DNA of 44,624 nucleotides from Chromatiales bacterium (lineage in GTDB: Bacteria > Pseudomonadota > Gammaproteobacteria > Steroidobacterales > GCA-2729495). Both the position numbers and the translations under genes were made by a program. A model generated the notes under the pieces. It worked only from the letters and a program-made list of their open reading frames with translations. It was not told the DNA's origin and did not search any database. The DNA is taken from positions 1 to 44,624 of the forward strand of contig JAEUPZ010000015.1 in the NCBI GenBank assembly GCA_016789885.1. Direction: 5' to 3'. This document shows positions 17,105 through 29,592 of this stretch, piece after piece (within the stretch, counting starts at the first letter, position 1; each line of letters opens with the position of its first letter).

Positions 17105-17815
17105 TCAGGGCACCCGGGCCTGGGCGGCCGGCGGCGAGGGCGGCAGGTAGGCGTAGAGCCGTTCGGCGGCCTTCTGGGCCACCTGCAGGAAGTACACGGG
17201 CCGTTCGACCACCGTCTCGAAGGTGTAGTTCAGTTCGCCACCGCCCTCCCAGACGATCTTGCCCGTCTGGCTGTCCCACACCTGCAGGAACACGCGCATG
17301 TTGGCGAGCTTGGTCTCGATGAAGCGCAGGCCCAGCAGGCTCAGCCGGCCGCGGCTCACCTGCTCGAAGTTGGCCAGGTTGAGCTGGGCGAGGTAGCGCA
17401 CGCCGCCCGCCTCGCCGACCTTCTCCAGCACGTTGGCGTCGAGGATGCCGGTCTGGAGGTAGTCCCGGTAGATCCGCTTGTAGGCCTGGTCCAGGTCCGC
17501 CGCGTTGACCGCCGACAGCATGGCCGGCATCGGGACGACGCGGACGGCGGGCCGCTCGCGCTTCAGGATTTCCGCAAAGGCCAGCGCGAGGGCCTGCTTG
17601 TCGGCTTCGCGGGTCGTGGCCGCCGAAGGCGTGAGGAACCCGATGCCGTACTCCTCGAGGGCGCCCGGCGGCAGGTCGATGTCGGTGTGGGCCAGTTCAT
17701 CGTTGACCTGGCGCAGCGCACCGCCGCCACCGAAGCAGCCGGCGATGAAGGTCATGGCCCAGGCCACGGCGGCCAGGCGGATCCAGCGGGGATGGGTGCA
17801 CATGGGTCGTTCCAT
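17105..17815 (-). CDS. Predicted lipoprotein, possibly CsgG/GNA1162-like fold
   Basis: A 236-residue protein, first gene of the ten-gene cluster. MERPMCTHPRWIR precedes a hydrophobic core and lipobox IAGC (Cys27); ATG 17803 is an alternative start. The mature part has alternating helix and strand segments: GIGFLTPSAATTREADKQA, GVRYLAQLNL, and MRVFLQVWDSQTGKIVWEGG followed by ELNYTF. This layout resembles lipoproteins of the CsgG/GNA1162/LpoB type, which assemble or regulate outer-membrane structures. The fold call is from pattern memory and is tentative. It is separated by 130 bases from the next gene and faces the rightward MaoC gene across 160 bases. Confidence 0.72.
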   Translation of the reverse strand: MERPMCTHPRWIRLAAVAWAMTFIAGCFGGGGALRQVNDELAHTDIDLPPGALEEYGIGFLTPSAATTREADKQALALAFAEILKRERPAVRVVPMPAMLSAVNAADLDQAYKRIYRDYLQTGILDANVLEKVGEAGGVRYLAQLNLANFEQVSRGRLSLLGLRFIETKLANMRVFLQVWDSQTGKIVWEGGGELNYTFETVVERPVYFLQVAQKAAERLYAYLPPSPPAAQARVP

Positions 17816-17924
17816 CGACAGCACGGCTATGCGTACTCTGCCAGAAACGGCGGCTCATGGAGGTCTGGAGGGCGGCGGGGCGGCGCCGCGCGCCGCGCGG
17901 CAGCTAACGGCCCCGGCACCGACC

Positions 17925-17933
17925 TGCTAGCAT
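17925..17933 (+). promoter_or_regulatory. Extended -10 element TGCTAGCAT upstream of the MaoC gene
   Basis: TG-C-TAGCAT fits an extended -10 and lies 43 bases before ATG 17976. The same TGCTAG core occurs before the HMGR-MVK gene and before the lipoprotein gene at 38132, which supports a real promoter element. The -35 is weak. Confidence 0.45.
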
Positions 17934-17975
17934 CGCGCGCGCGCCGGCCGGCCCGGCGATACGCGGAGACACAGC

Positions 17976-18443
17976 ATGGCCCTCGCCGACGCCCTCGCCA
18001 CCCTCAAGCAGTCCCTCGGCACCGAAGTCCACCGCAGCGACTGGCTGCAGGTCGACCAGGCGATGATCGACGCCTTCGCCGCCGCCACGCGGGACCACCA
18101 GTGGATCCACACCGACCCGGCCCGGGCGGCGCGCGAGTCGCCCTACGGCAAGACCATCGCCCATGGCTACCTGACGCTGTCGCTGTACCCGGTGCTGCGC
18201 GGGCTCGTCGACGAAGGGCGGCCGCTGCTGCCGGGCGTGGCCCGCGTCATCAACTACGGCATCAACAAGCTGCGGTTTCCGAACGCCGTGACCGTGGGCA
18301 GCCGGATCCGCGCGCGCTGCAAGCTGCTGTCGGCTGAAGAGGCCAAGGGCAGCATCGAGATCGTCGAGGAGTACACCGTCGAGATCGAGGGTGCCGACCG
18401 CCCGGCCTGCGTCGCCGAGTGCGTCATGCGCCTGTACTTCTGA
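17976..18443 (+). CDS. MaoC-like (R)-specific enoyl-CoA hydratase/dehydratase
   Basis: A 155-residue hot-dog-fold enzyme of the MaoC/PhaJ group, which hydrates 2-enoyl-CoA to (R)-3-hydroxyacyl-CoA. The catalytic pair Asp40 and His45 is visible in RDHQWIHTD with the expected five-residue spacing. The conserved GKTIAHGYLTLSL block follows. The size is typical for a single-domain member. An enoyl-CoA hydratase gene begins 17 bases downstream on the same strand, so the pair likely forms a small fatty-acyl operon next to fadD. It could feed polyhydroxyalkanoate or lipid synthesis; the actual acyl substrate is unknown. Confidence 0.92.
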   Translation: MALADALATLKQSLGTEVHRSDWLQVDQAMIDAFAAATRDHQWIHTDPARAARESPYGKTIAHGYLTLSLYPVLRGLVDEGRPLLPGVARVINYGINKLRFPNAVTVGSRIRARCKLLSAEEAKGSIEIVEEYTVEIEGADRPACVAECVMRLYF

Positions 18444-18460
18444 GCGGGCCGCCCGCGGCC

Positions 18461-19240
18461 ATGGACCTGCCGATGCTGCTGGTGGAACGGCGCGGCGCCG
18501 TCCTGCACGTCACGATCAACCGCCCCGAGAAGCGCAACGCCCTGGCGCTGGCCGCCCTCGACGCCCTGGGCGCCGCGTTCACGGAGAACGCCGGCGACGA
18601 AACCATCGCCTGCGCGCTGCTCACCGGGGCCGGCGACCGCTCCTTCGCGGCCGGTGGCGACCTGCGCGAGCTCGACGCCCTGCGCACCGCCGACGAGGCC
18701 CGGGCCATGTCGGCCCGCGGCAGGCTCGCGCTCGCCGCGGTCCGCGCCTTCCCGGCGCCGGTGGTCGCCGCGCTGAATGGCCATGCACTCGGCGGCGGCG
18801 CCGAGCTCGCCATGGCCTGCGACCTGCGCATCGCTGCCCCGCACGCGGAGCTGGGTTTCCTGCAGGCGGAGCTCAACGTCACGTCGGCCTGGGGCGGCGG
18901 CATCGACCTGCTGGCCGCGGTGGGCCCGGCCCGCGCGCTGGAACTGCTGGCGGGCGCGCGGCGCCTGCCGGCGCGGGCCGCCCTGGAACTGGGTCTCCTC
19001 CAGCGGGTCGCCGCGCCCAACGAGGACTTCGCCGCCTTCGTCACCGACTACGTCGCGGCCCTGACGCGGCGGCCTGCCCGGGTGCTGCGTGCCCAGAAGG
19101 CACTGACGGGCGCCTTCCGCCAGCGCCTGCACGCGGAGCTCGCCGCAGTGGAGGAATCGGGCTTCGTGCCGGCGTGGGTCCACGCCGATCACTGGGACGT
19201 GGCCGCCGCCGCCCTCGCGAAACCGGCCCGCCGCAGCTGA
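18461..19240 (+). CDS. Enoyl-CoA hydratase/isomerase (crotonase family)
   Basis: A 259-residue crotonase. The oxyanion-hole region SFAAGGDL (61-68) and GHALGGGAE (107-115) are clear. Both catalytic glutamates of hydratases are present at Glu115 and Glu137 (FLQAELN). After the second Glu the sequence reads NVTSAWGGG instead of the more usual GxxPGxGGT. ATG 18461 is chosen because it opens directly into the family's N-terminal strand and follows the MaoC stop by 17 bases. The longer frame beginning at 18419 overlaps MaoC and adds nothing recognisable. Role: beta-oxidation or a related acyl-CoA pathway. It converges on fadD with only 21 bases between stops. Confidence 0.92.
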   Translation: MDLPMLLVERRGAVLHVTINRPEKRNALALAALDALGAAFTENAGDETIACALLTGAGDRSFAAGGDLRELDALRTADEARAMSARGRLALAAVRAFPAPVVAALNGHALGGGAELAMACDLRIAAPHAELGFLQAELNVTSAWGGGIDLLAAVGPARALELLAGARRLPARAALELGLLQRVAAPNEDFAAFVTDYVAALTRRPARVLRAQKALTGAFRQRLHAELAAVEESGFVPAWVHADHWDVAAAALAKPARRS

Positions 19241-19261
19241 GGGCGCGCCGGGCCGGGGACT

Positions 19262-20932
19262 TCAGGCCGCGTGGTCGTCGCGCAGCTGGCGGCGCAGGAC
19301 CTTGCCCACGGGGGACTTCGGCAAGGTGTCGCGGAACTCCACGTGCCGCGGGATCTTGTACGGCGCCAGGTCCTGGCGCAGCCATTCGCGGAGCGCGTCG
19401 GTCGACAGGCGCTCGCCGGACCGCAGCACCACGTACAGCATGACGGCCTCGCCGGTGCGCTCGTCCGGCACGCCGATGCACGCGGCCTCGAGCACGGCGG
19501 GGTGGCGCGTCGCCACGCCCTCGACCTCGTTCGGGTACACCTTGAGGCCGGCCACGTCGATCATGTCCTTCTTGCGGTCGACGATGCGGAAGTAGCCCCG
19601 GGCGTCCATGCTGGCCACGTCGCCGGTGCGGAAGTAGCCGTCGGCCGTCATGGCCGCGGCCGTGGCCGCCGGGTCCCGCCAGTAGCCCTTCATGACCTGG
19701 GGCCCGCGCACGCAGAGTTCGCCAGGCTCGCCCGCCGGCACCGGGGCGCCCGCGTCGTCGCGCAGGGTGACGTCAGTCCCCGGCAGCGGCAGGCCGATGC
19801 TGCCGTTGTAGCAGCCCAGCGTCGCCGGGTTCGTCGTCACCACGGGCGAGGTCTCGGAGAGCCCGTAGCCTTCATGCAGGCAGGTGCCGGTCAGCGAGGC
19901 CCACCGCTCGGCCGTGGCCGCCATCACCGCCATGCCGCCGGCCGAGGCGATCTTCAGGTGGCTCCAGTCGACGCTCCGGATGTCCGGGTGCTCCACCAGC
20001 GCCTGGTACAGCGTGTTGACGCCGGTCATGGCGGTGAACTTCCAGCGTCGCAGCTCGGCGATCAGCACGTCGAGCTTGCGCGGGTCGAGGATCAGCACGT
20101 TCAGCCCGCCGAGGTCTACGTAGGCCAGGCAGTTACAGGTCAGCGCGTAGACGTGGTACAGCGGCAGCGGCGTGATGACGATCTCGGTGCCGGGCACCTG
20201 CTTCGGCGCGAACCACGCGTTGATCTGGCGGACGTTCGCCAGCAGGTTGCGGTGCGTGAGCATCGCCCCCTTCGAACGGCCCGTGGTGCCACCGGTGTAC
20301 TGCAGGCAGGCCAGGTCCTCCGGGCCCACCGTCGCGTCCGGGCGGAAGTCCTCGGGGCTACGCGCCATCGCGCGCGCCCAGGACACGGCGCCGGGCACGC
20401 GGCCAGTGCCGAGGCGGTAGACGTAACGGACGGCGAAGTTGGTGAGCGGCCCCCGCACCGGGCCGAGCATGTCGCCGACGCCCGTGGCGAGCACGTGGCG
20501 CACCGGCGTCGCCGCCGCGACCTCGGCGAAGACCCCCGCGCGGTGGCCGACGATCACCAGCACCGTGGCGCCGCTGTCGCGGAGCTGGTGCTCCAGCTCG
20601 TGGGGCGTGTAGAGAGGGTTGCAGTTGACTACGACCATGCCGGCGCGCCAGGCGCCGAACAGCACGACGGGGTACTGCAGGACGTTGGGCAGCATGACGG
20701 CGACCCGGTCGCCGGGACGTACCCCCGGCAGCGACTGCAGCCATGCCGCGAAGCGCCGGGAGAGCTCATCGAGCTGGCCGTAGGTGATCACGCGGCGGCC
20801 GCTCGCGAACGCCCGCCGGTCGCGGTACCGCTGGCAGGCCCGCTCGAACATCGTCACGAGGGTCTCGCGCGGTTCGATCGCGATGTCCGCCGCGACCCCC
20901 GGCGGGTACTCCTTGAGCCAGACCCTGTCCAT
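19262..20932 (-). CDS. fadD: Long-chain fatty acid-CoA ligase
   Basis: A 556-residue AMP-forming acyl-CoA synthetase that activates free fatty acids for beta-oxidation. The whole protein follows E. coli FadD as I recall it, from the opening VWLKEYPPGV to DRKKDMIDVAGLKVYPNEVE and the ending GKVLRRQLRD. The P-loop-like YTGGTTGRSKGAM, LEGYGLTE-equivalent HEGYGLSETSP and the C-terminal catalytic Lys in PKSPVGKVLRR are intact. ATG 20932 gives MDRVWLKEYP, matching the FadD N-terminus. The reading frame stays open for 2.5 kb upstream, but only as antisense of the HMGR-MVK gene. It is divergent from HMGR-MVK across 168 bases. Confidence 0.96.
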   Translation of the reverse strand: MDRVWLKEYPPGVAADIAIEPRETLVTMFERACQRYRDRRAFASGRRVITYGQLDELSRRFAAWLQSLPGVRPGDRVAVMLPNVLQYPVVLFGAWRAGMVVVNCNPLYTPHELEHQLRDSGATVLVIVGHRAGVFAEVAAATPVRHVLATGVGDMLGPVRGPLTNFAVRYVYRLGTGRVPGAVSWARAMARSPEDFRPDATVGPEDLACLQYTGGTTGRSKGAMLTHRNLLANVRQINAWFAPKQVPGTEIVITPLPLYHVYALTCNCLAYVDLGGLNVLILDPRKLDVLIAELRRWKFTAMTGVNTLYQALVEHPDIRSVDWSHLKIASAGGMAVMAATAERWASLTGTCLHEGYGLSETSPVVTTNPATLGCYNGSIGLPLPGTDVTLRDDAGAPVPAGEPGELCVRGPQVMKGYWRDPAATAAAMTADGYFRTGDVASMDARGYFRIVDRKKDMIDVAGLKVYPNEVEGVATRHPAVLEAACIGVPDERTGEAVMLYVVLRSGERLSTDALREWLRQDLAPYKIPRHVEFRDTLPKSPVGKVLRRQLRDDHAA

Positions 20933-21028
20933 GCGTGTCCCGGTGCGGCGGCCAGCCGTGGATCTTAACCGGCCCCGTTGCGGACGGGCACCGGCCGCGC
21001 GCCGCGGCTGGCGGCCATGGGGCATTCC

Positions 21029-21037
21029 TGCTAGTGT
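21029..21037 (+). promoter_or_regulatory. Extended -10 element TGCTAGTGT upstream of HMGR-MVK
   Basis: TG-C-TAGTGT lies 64 bases before the GTG at 21101 and is identical to the element before the gene at 38132. The -35 region is poor. It would drive the mevalonate genes and possibly the genes downstream. Confidence 0.4.
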
Positions 21038-21100
21038 TCCCGCCGCCGCCGGGCGGGCGATCCCGGCCGGCTTCCATCGCCGCCCACCCAGGGGATCACC

Positions 21101-23406
<2,306 letters not shown>

Positions 23407-23410
<4 letters not shown>

Positions 23411-23985
23411 CGGCCCCGGCGGCGGCCCGCCCTGCCCCCACACGCGACCTGCTGATCCTCGTCGACGGCGACGACCGGGAGGTCGGCACCCTCGAGAAGG
23501 TGGCCTGCCACGTCGGCGAGGGCATCCTGCACCGGGCCTTCTCGGTGTTCCTCTTCAACCCGGCGGGCGACGTGCTCATCCAGCAGCGGGCGCCCGGCAA
23601 GATGCTGTGGCCGGGCTTCTGGTCGAACAGCTGCTGCAGCCACCCGCGCCCAGGCGAGGACACGGCCGCCGCGGCCGTGCGCCGCGTCCGCGAGGAACTG
23701 CAGATCGGCTGCCGCCTGCAGTACCTCTACAAGTTCCAGTACCAGGCCCGCTTCGGCGACGTGGGCTCGGAGCACGAGCTCTGCTACGTCTACGCGGGCT
23801 ACACCGGCGAGGAGCCCGTGGCGGACCCGGCCGAGGTGACCGCCTTCCGCTGGGTGGCGCCGGCGCAGCTGACCGCCGCCGTGGCCGCCGAGCCCGGCCG
23901 CTACAGCCCGTGGATGAAGCTCGAGTGGGCCGAGATCACCGCCCACCACCTCGACGGCATCCTTGCCGCCGCCCGGTCCGGCTGA
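23407..23985 (+). CDS. idi: Isopentenyl-diphosphate delta-isomerase, type I (Nudix)
   Basis: A 192-residue enzyme interconverting IPP and DMAPP. The type I active-site Cys is in SNSCCSHP (Cys77 aligns with the E. coli catalytic Cys). The acidic pair is in SEHELCYVY (Glu122 and Glu124), and the Nudix-type block AAVRRVREELQI is present. It starts with GTG 23407, overlapping the HMGR-MVK stop (GTGA), so it is translationally coupled and belongs to the mevalonate operon. An isomerase is essential in organisms that make only IPP by the mevalonate route, which agrees with the context. Confidence 0.95.
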
Positions 23986-23992
23986 AGCTGCC

Positions 23993-24802
23993 GTGGCCAC
24001 GGCCGTCATCACGGGCAGCACCCGGGGCATCGGCCGCGGCCTGGCGACGGAGTTCCTGAAGCGGGGGCACGACGTCGTCGTGTCGAGCCGCGGCACCGCC
24101 GACGTGGACCGCGCCGTGGCGGAACTGGCGACCCTTGGCACCGGCCGCGTCGCCGGCACCCCCTGCGACGTCACCCGCAAGGCCGACGTGCAGGCGCTCT
24201 GGGACTTCGCCGTGGCGCGCTTCGGCCGCGTCGGCTACTGGATCAACAACGCCGGCCGCGCCACGTCGCGCTTCCTCGTGCACGACGAGCCCGAGGACCT
24301 GGTGCACACGCTGATCGACGGCAACCTCAAGGGGACCGTGTTCGGCTCCCAGGTCGCCATCACCGGCTTCCGCCGGCAGGGCGGCGGCGCCCTCTACAAC
24401 ATGCTCGGCGGCAGCTACAAGGGGGGCCGCCTGACGCCGAACATGGGCGTCTACAGCGCCACCAAGGCCGCCGACTGGCGGCTCACCGAGTACCTCGTGA
24501 GCGAGAACGACGTGCCCGGCATCGTGATCGGCGCCATCAGCCCCGGCATGCTGATCACCGAGAACTGGTTCGCGGAGCAGCGGCACGTGTCGCCCGACGA
24601 GTGGGCGAAGATCCGGCCGGTGCTCAACGTGCTCTGCGACCACGTCGAGACAGCGACGCCGTGGATCGTCGAGCAGGTGCTGGCCAACCGCCAGAGCGGC
24701 CGGCGCATCGCCTGGCTCACGACGCCGAAGCTCCTCGGGCGGTTCGCGGCCCGTTACGTCCTCGGCCGGAAGCGCGACCTGTTCACGCGCTACGGGCTCT
24801 GA
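23993..24802 (+). CDS. Short-chain dehydrogenase/reductase
   Basis: A 269-residue classical SDR. It has the NAD(P) motif TGSTRGIG (7-14), NNAG (85-88), the helix Asn111 and the catalytic YSATK (154-158), with Ser141 in the expected place. The GTG at 23993 is selected because it lies seven bases after the idi stop and directly precedes the Rossmann strand; the earlier TTG at 23963 overlaps idi. Segments such as LYNMLGGSYKGG before the catalytic Tyr loosely recall the chlorophyll b reductase (NYC1/NOL) branch, but that is weak. As the third gene of the mevalonate operon it may act on an isoprenoid alcohol or ketone. Substrate unknown. Confidence 0.9.
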   Translation: MATAVITGSTRGIGRGLATEFLKRGHDVVVSSRGTADVDRAVAELATLGTGRVAGTPCDVTRKADVQALWDFAVARFGRVGYWINNAGRATSRFLVHDEPEDLVHTLIDGNLKGTVFGSQVAITGFRRQGGGALYNMLGGSYKGGRLTPNMGVYSATKAADWRLTEYLVSENDVPGIVIGAISPGMLITENWFAEQRHVSPDEWAKIRPVLNVLCDHVETATPWIVEQVLANRQSGRRIAWLTTPKLLGRFAARYVLGRKRDLFTRYGL

Positions 24803-24809
24803 GCGGCGC

Positions 24810-25517
24810 GTGACGTTCGCTGACTTCGGTGCGGCGGCCGTGGCGGTCGTGCTCGCGCTGGTGCCAGCGGCCATCGCCCTGTTCGCCCTGCACTCGGCCA
24901 CCAGCGCGCTGCGGCTCGAGGAGCGCCTGGGCCGCGGCGGCTACCGGGCGGTCGCCGCCGTCATCGGCACCGCCACCGGCGTCGCCTTCCTCGGGCTGAC
25001 CTGGGCCTTTGCCGGGGCCAACTACCTGAAGCCCCGCTGCCTCGCCTTCGGCGACCCGGAATACGCGACGGTGTTCGAGGAACAGGCCGAACCGGTACGC
25101 AGCGACGGACTCATGCTCGACGCCGGCTCGCCCCCGCCCGCCTGGGCCGCCAGCCTGCTCGGGCCCGGGCGCTTCGCCTTCTACTCGGTCGCCGCCGTCG
25201 ACGGGCGGGCGGCCAGCCGGATGCCTGCCGATGCGGCCGGAACCGCCCGCGCCATCCTGCGCGTGCGGCGAAGCAGCGCGCGACCCAACCTGTGGCTGCG
25301 GCTCGGCACCGACCGCTTCGAGGTCTTCGATGCCGTGACCCGGATGCGGCTCGCCATCGGCAGCGAGCTGTGGGTCGACGCCGGCCCCGTGCGCTACCGC
25401 TGCGGCATTGCCAGCGGGCCGGCCCCGGTGAGGTCGCGGGACTACCCGCCCGGCGACGGCGTCTTCGCCTTCGTCCGGCGCGCGGTCCTGCCGCCCGGTG
25501 CCGCAGGCGGCGATTGA
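24810..25517 (+). CDS. Two-TM membrane protein of unknown function
   Basis: A 235-residue protein starting with GTG 24810, eight bases after the SDR stop. Two hydrophobic helices (about 7-30 and 48-70) anchor it. The remaining ~165 residues form a predicted soluble domain with strands (LWLRLGTDRFEVFDAVTRM, ELWVDAGPVRYRC). No family recognised. Tight spacing places it in the mevalonate/SDR operon, followed 47 bases later by the ABC exporter genes. Confidence 0.7.
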   Translation: MTFADFGAAAVAVVLALVPAAIALFALHSATSALRLEERLGRGGYRAVAAVIGTATGVAFLGLTWAFAGANYLKPRCLAFGDPEYATVFEEQAEPVRSDGLMLDAGSPPPAWAASLLGPGRFAFYSVAAVDGRAASRMPADAAGTARAILRVRRSSARPNLWLRLGTDRFEVFDAVTRMRLAIGSELWVDAGPVRYRCGIASGPAPVRSRDYPPGDGVFAFVRRAVLPPGAAGGD

Positions 25518-25564
25518 TGCGCTTGCTTGCCGCCCCGGCATGATCCGGCTTCAATAGCCCCCGC

Positions 25565-27762
<2,198 letters not shown>

Positions 27763-27862
27763 CGCGGGGGCGACCTGATGGTCGTCGTCGAGGCCCGGTG
27801 CCCCGCCTGGCCGGAACGGCCGCCGACGGGACCCCTGAACGACATGCGGCCGTGACCCGTCA

Positions 27863-27884
27863 GCCGGCACGCCTTCGCGCCGGC
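27863..27884. terminator. Hairpin between convergent ABC and crt operons
   Basis: Inverted repeat GCCGGC at 27863-27868 and 27879-27884 with a 10-base spacer that can add two more pairs around CTTC. It lies in the 136-base gap between convergent genes and could stop transcription from either side. There is no T-run, so factor-independent function is doubtful. Confidence 0.4.
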
Positions 27885-27898
27885 GACGAGCCGGAACC

Positions 27899-28507
27899 TC
27901 AGCCCTTGACCCCCAGCGCCGCCAGCATCGGCTCCGCGAACAGGCTCCCCTTCATCACCATGCAGTAGATGAGGATGTAGAGCGTCGCGACCAGCGCCAG
28001 CATGCCGCGGATGCCGCCACTCATCATGCCGTGCATGGGGTTGCCGGCGTTGCGGTTGCGGGCGTAGCGGATCACGTCGGGCACCACGCTGAAGCCCGCC
28101 ATGAGCCAGAAGGCGAAGTAGGCGTCCCAGGCCCAGGGGTTGTTGACGAGCCCCCCCCAGTCCTCCATCAGCATGAGCCCCATGAGCGGCACGATCACCG
28201 CCGTGGGCGCGGTGACGCCGAGGCAGAGCTTGCGCAGGAAGCCGCGGGCCCACACGCCCACGGGCTGGGGCTGGGTCTTGCGGATGACCAGCGACCAGAT
28301 GTTGCTGAAGAACGTGTGGCCGAAGTACAGGAACGCCATCAGCTCGTGGATGACGAGGGTGGCGGTGTAGGGCAGCACGCGGGGCACGCGCACGAGGTCG
28401 AGCATCGGCAGCGCCGTGGCCACCATGATGAGGGCCCAGACGCCGTACCAGAAGAAGCGGGCCGGATCGACTTCCGTCTCGACGGGGGCGGCAATGGTCT
28501 GCGACAT
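27899..28507 (-). CDS. Five-TM integral membrane protein, possibly DUF2269-like
   Basis: A 202-residue protein with hydrophobic segments near 18-38, 48-68, 90-110, 124-144 and 166-188. Histidines stand in the second segment (VIHELMAFLYFGHTFFSN), which could bind heme or metal. The pattern recalls DUF2269/CopD-like membrane proteins, but I am not certain. ATG 28507 opens just before the first TM helix; the longer open frame to 29005 is antisense-like within crtB. It lies 113 bases downstream of crtB and is probably the last gene of the carotenoid operon. It might bind or protect pigment, or take part in redox chemistry (inference). Confidence 0.72.
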   Translation of the reverse strand: MSQTIAAPVETEVDPARFFWYGVWALIMVATALPMLDLVRVPRVLPYTATLVIHELMAFLYFGHTFFSNIWSLVIRKTQPQPVGVWARGFLRKLCLGVTAPTAVIVPLMGLMLMEDWGGLVNNPWAWDAYFAFWLMAGFSVVPDVIRYARNRNAGNPMHGMMSGGIRGMLALVATLYILIYCMVMKGSLFAEPMLAALGVKG

Positions 28508-28620
28508 GGCTGCGGTACCGGCAGGCCCCGGCGGGGCCCTTCGGCGCGAATCTTCACCGGCACCGGTGGCGCTGCAAAGCCCCCGGCGCAGCCCCTGACC
28601 GAAGGCCGGACCGACCGGGG

Positions 28621-29592
28621 TCAGTCCTCGGCCGCGAGGTCGGGGGTGACCCAGAGGTCGGCGGCCCGTGGCTCGCCCGAGGCCTGGCGCTCGACGGTCG
28701 AGGCCCAGAGCGCCCGCGCGCCGCCCGCCGCCGCGAGCCACAGCTTGCGCGGCGTGCTGACCACGGCGCGACGGTCCCACGCCCCCGCGCCCCGGGCGCG
28801 CACGACGCGGCCAATGTCGCGGTACACGCCGAGTGCCGTGGCAATGGCCCAGGCCGAGCGGAACGGCAGCGCCCGCAGGCCCTCGGCCGACGACGCGTAG
28901 TAGCGGTCGGCCTCGTCGAGGAGCCGCCCCACGACGGCCGCCACGGCCGGACGCCGCGCGGGATCGGCCAGTTCCGCGGCGGGGATGCCGGCCTCGCGCA
29001 GCCACTGGGCCGGCAGGTAGCAGCGGTCGTTGCGCGCGTCGTCGATGACGTCGCGGGCGATGTTGGTGAGCTGGAAGGCTATGCCCAGGTCCGCCGCCCG
29101 CAGCAGCACCGCCGGGTCACGCACGCCCATGATGCGCGCCATCATGACCCCGACGACGCCGGCCACCCGGTAGCAGTACAGCAGCGTCTCGTCGAGCGTC
29201 TCGTACCGCCGCTCGTTGACGTCCATCTCGAAGCCGGCCAGCAGCTCGAGCGCATGCCGCGCCGGGATGCGGTGCTCCCGGGCCACGCGCTGCAGGGCTA
29301 CGAACACCTCGTGGGTCTGGGGCTCGCCGGCCAGTGCCGAGAGCGTCTGCCGGCGCAGGGCTTCGAGGCGCGCGGCCCGGGCGGCCGGCGACGGGTCGAA
29401 GGGCTCGGCGCCGGGGGCCGGCGCATGGCCGAGGTCCTGGCCGTCGATCTCGTCGTCGCAATGGCGGCACCAGGCGTACAGCAGGTACGCGCTGGCCCGT
29501 GTCGCCGGGTCGAACAGCGTCGCCGCCGCGGCGAAGCTCCGCGACCCCTTGCGGATCATGTCGCGGCTGACCGCGACGACCGCATCGGTCAT
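28621..29592 (-). CDS. crtB: Phytoene synthase (squalene/phytoene synthase family)
   Basis: A 323-residue trans-isoprenyl diphosphate synthase that condenses two GGPP to phytoene. Both Asp-rich motifs are present: DDEID (46-50) in the first and DVIDD (181-185, in NIARDVIDDARNDR) in the second. The family blocks YCYRVAGVVG and AFQLTNIARD are intact. The ATG at 29592 overlaps the crtI stop (ATGA), so the two are coupled. Synteny with crtI and crtY makes phytoene more likely than squalene as product. No GGPP synthase gene is in the window. Confidence 0.95.
   Translation of the reverse strand: MTDAVVAVSRDMIRKGSRSFAAAATLFDPATRASAYLLYAWCRHCDDEIDGQDLGHAPAPGAEPFDPSPAARAARLEALRRQTLSALAGEPQTHEVFVALQRVAREHRIPARHALELLAGFEMDVNERRYETLDETLLYCYRVAGVVGVMMARIMGVRDPAVLLRAADLGIAFQLTNIARDVIDDARNDRCYLPAQWLREAGIPAAELADPARRPAVAAVVGRLLDEADRYYASSAEGLRALPFRSAWAIATALGVYRDIGRVVRARGAGAWDRRAVVSTPRKLWLAAAGGARALWASTVERQASGEPRAADLWVTPDLAAED

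Noticed and set aside
5043..17815. Type VI secretion, Tol-Pal or Zorya defence system
   Set aside because: No Tss/Hcp/VgrG, Pal, TolA/B or helicase/nuclease gene is present. Only the kinase/FHA and TolQ-like elements are shared.
28524..28538. GGCCCC-GGC-GGGGCC hairpin upstream of the five-TM gene
   Set aside because: Short, loop of three, and expected by chance at this GC content; no support for attenuation.
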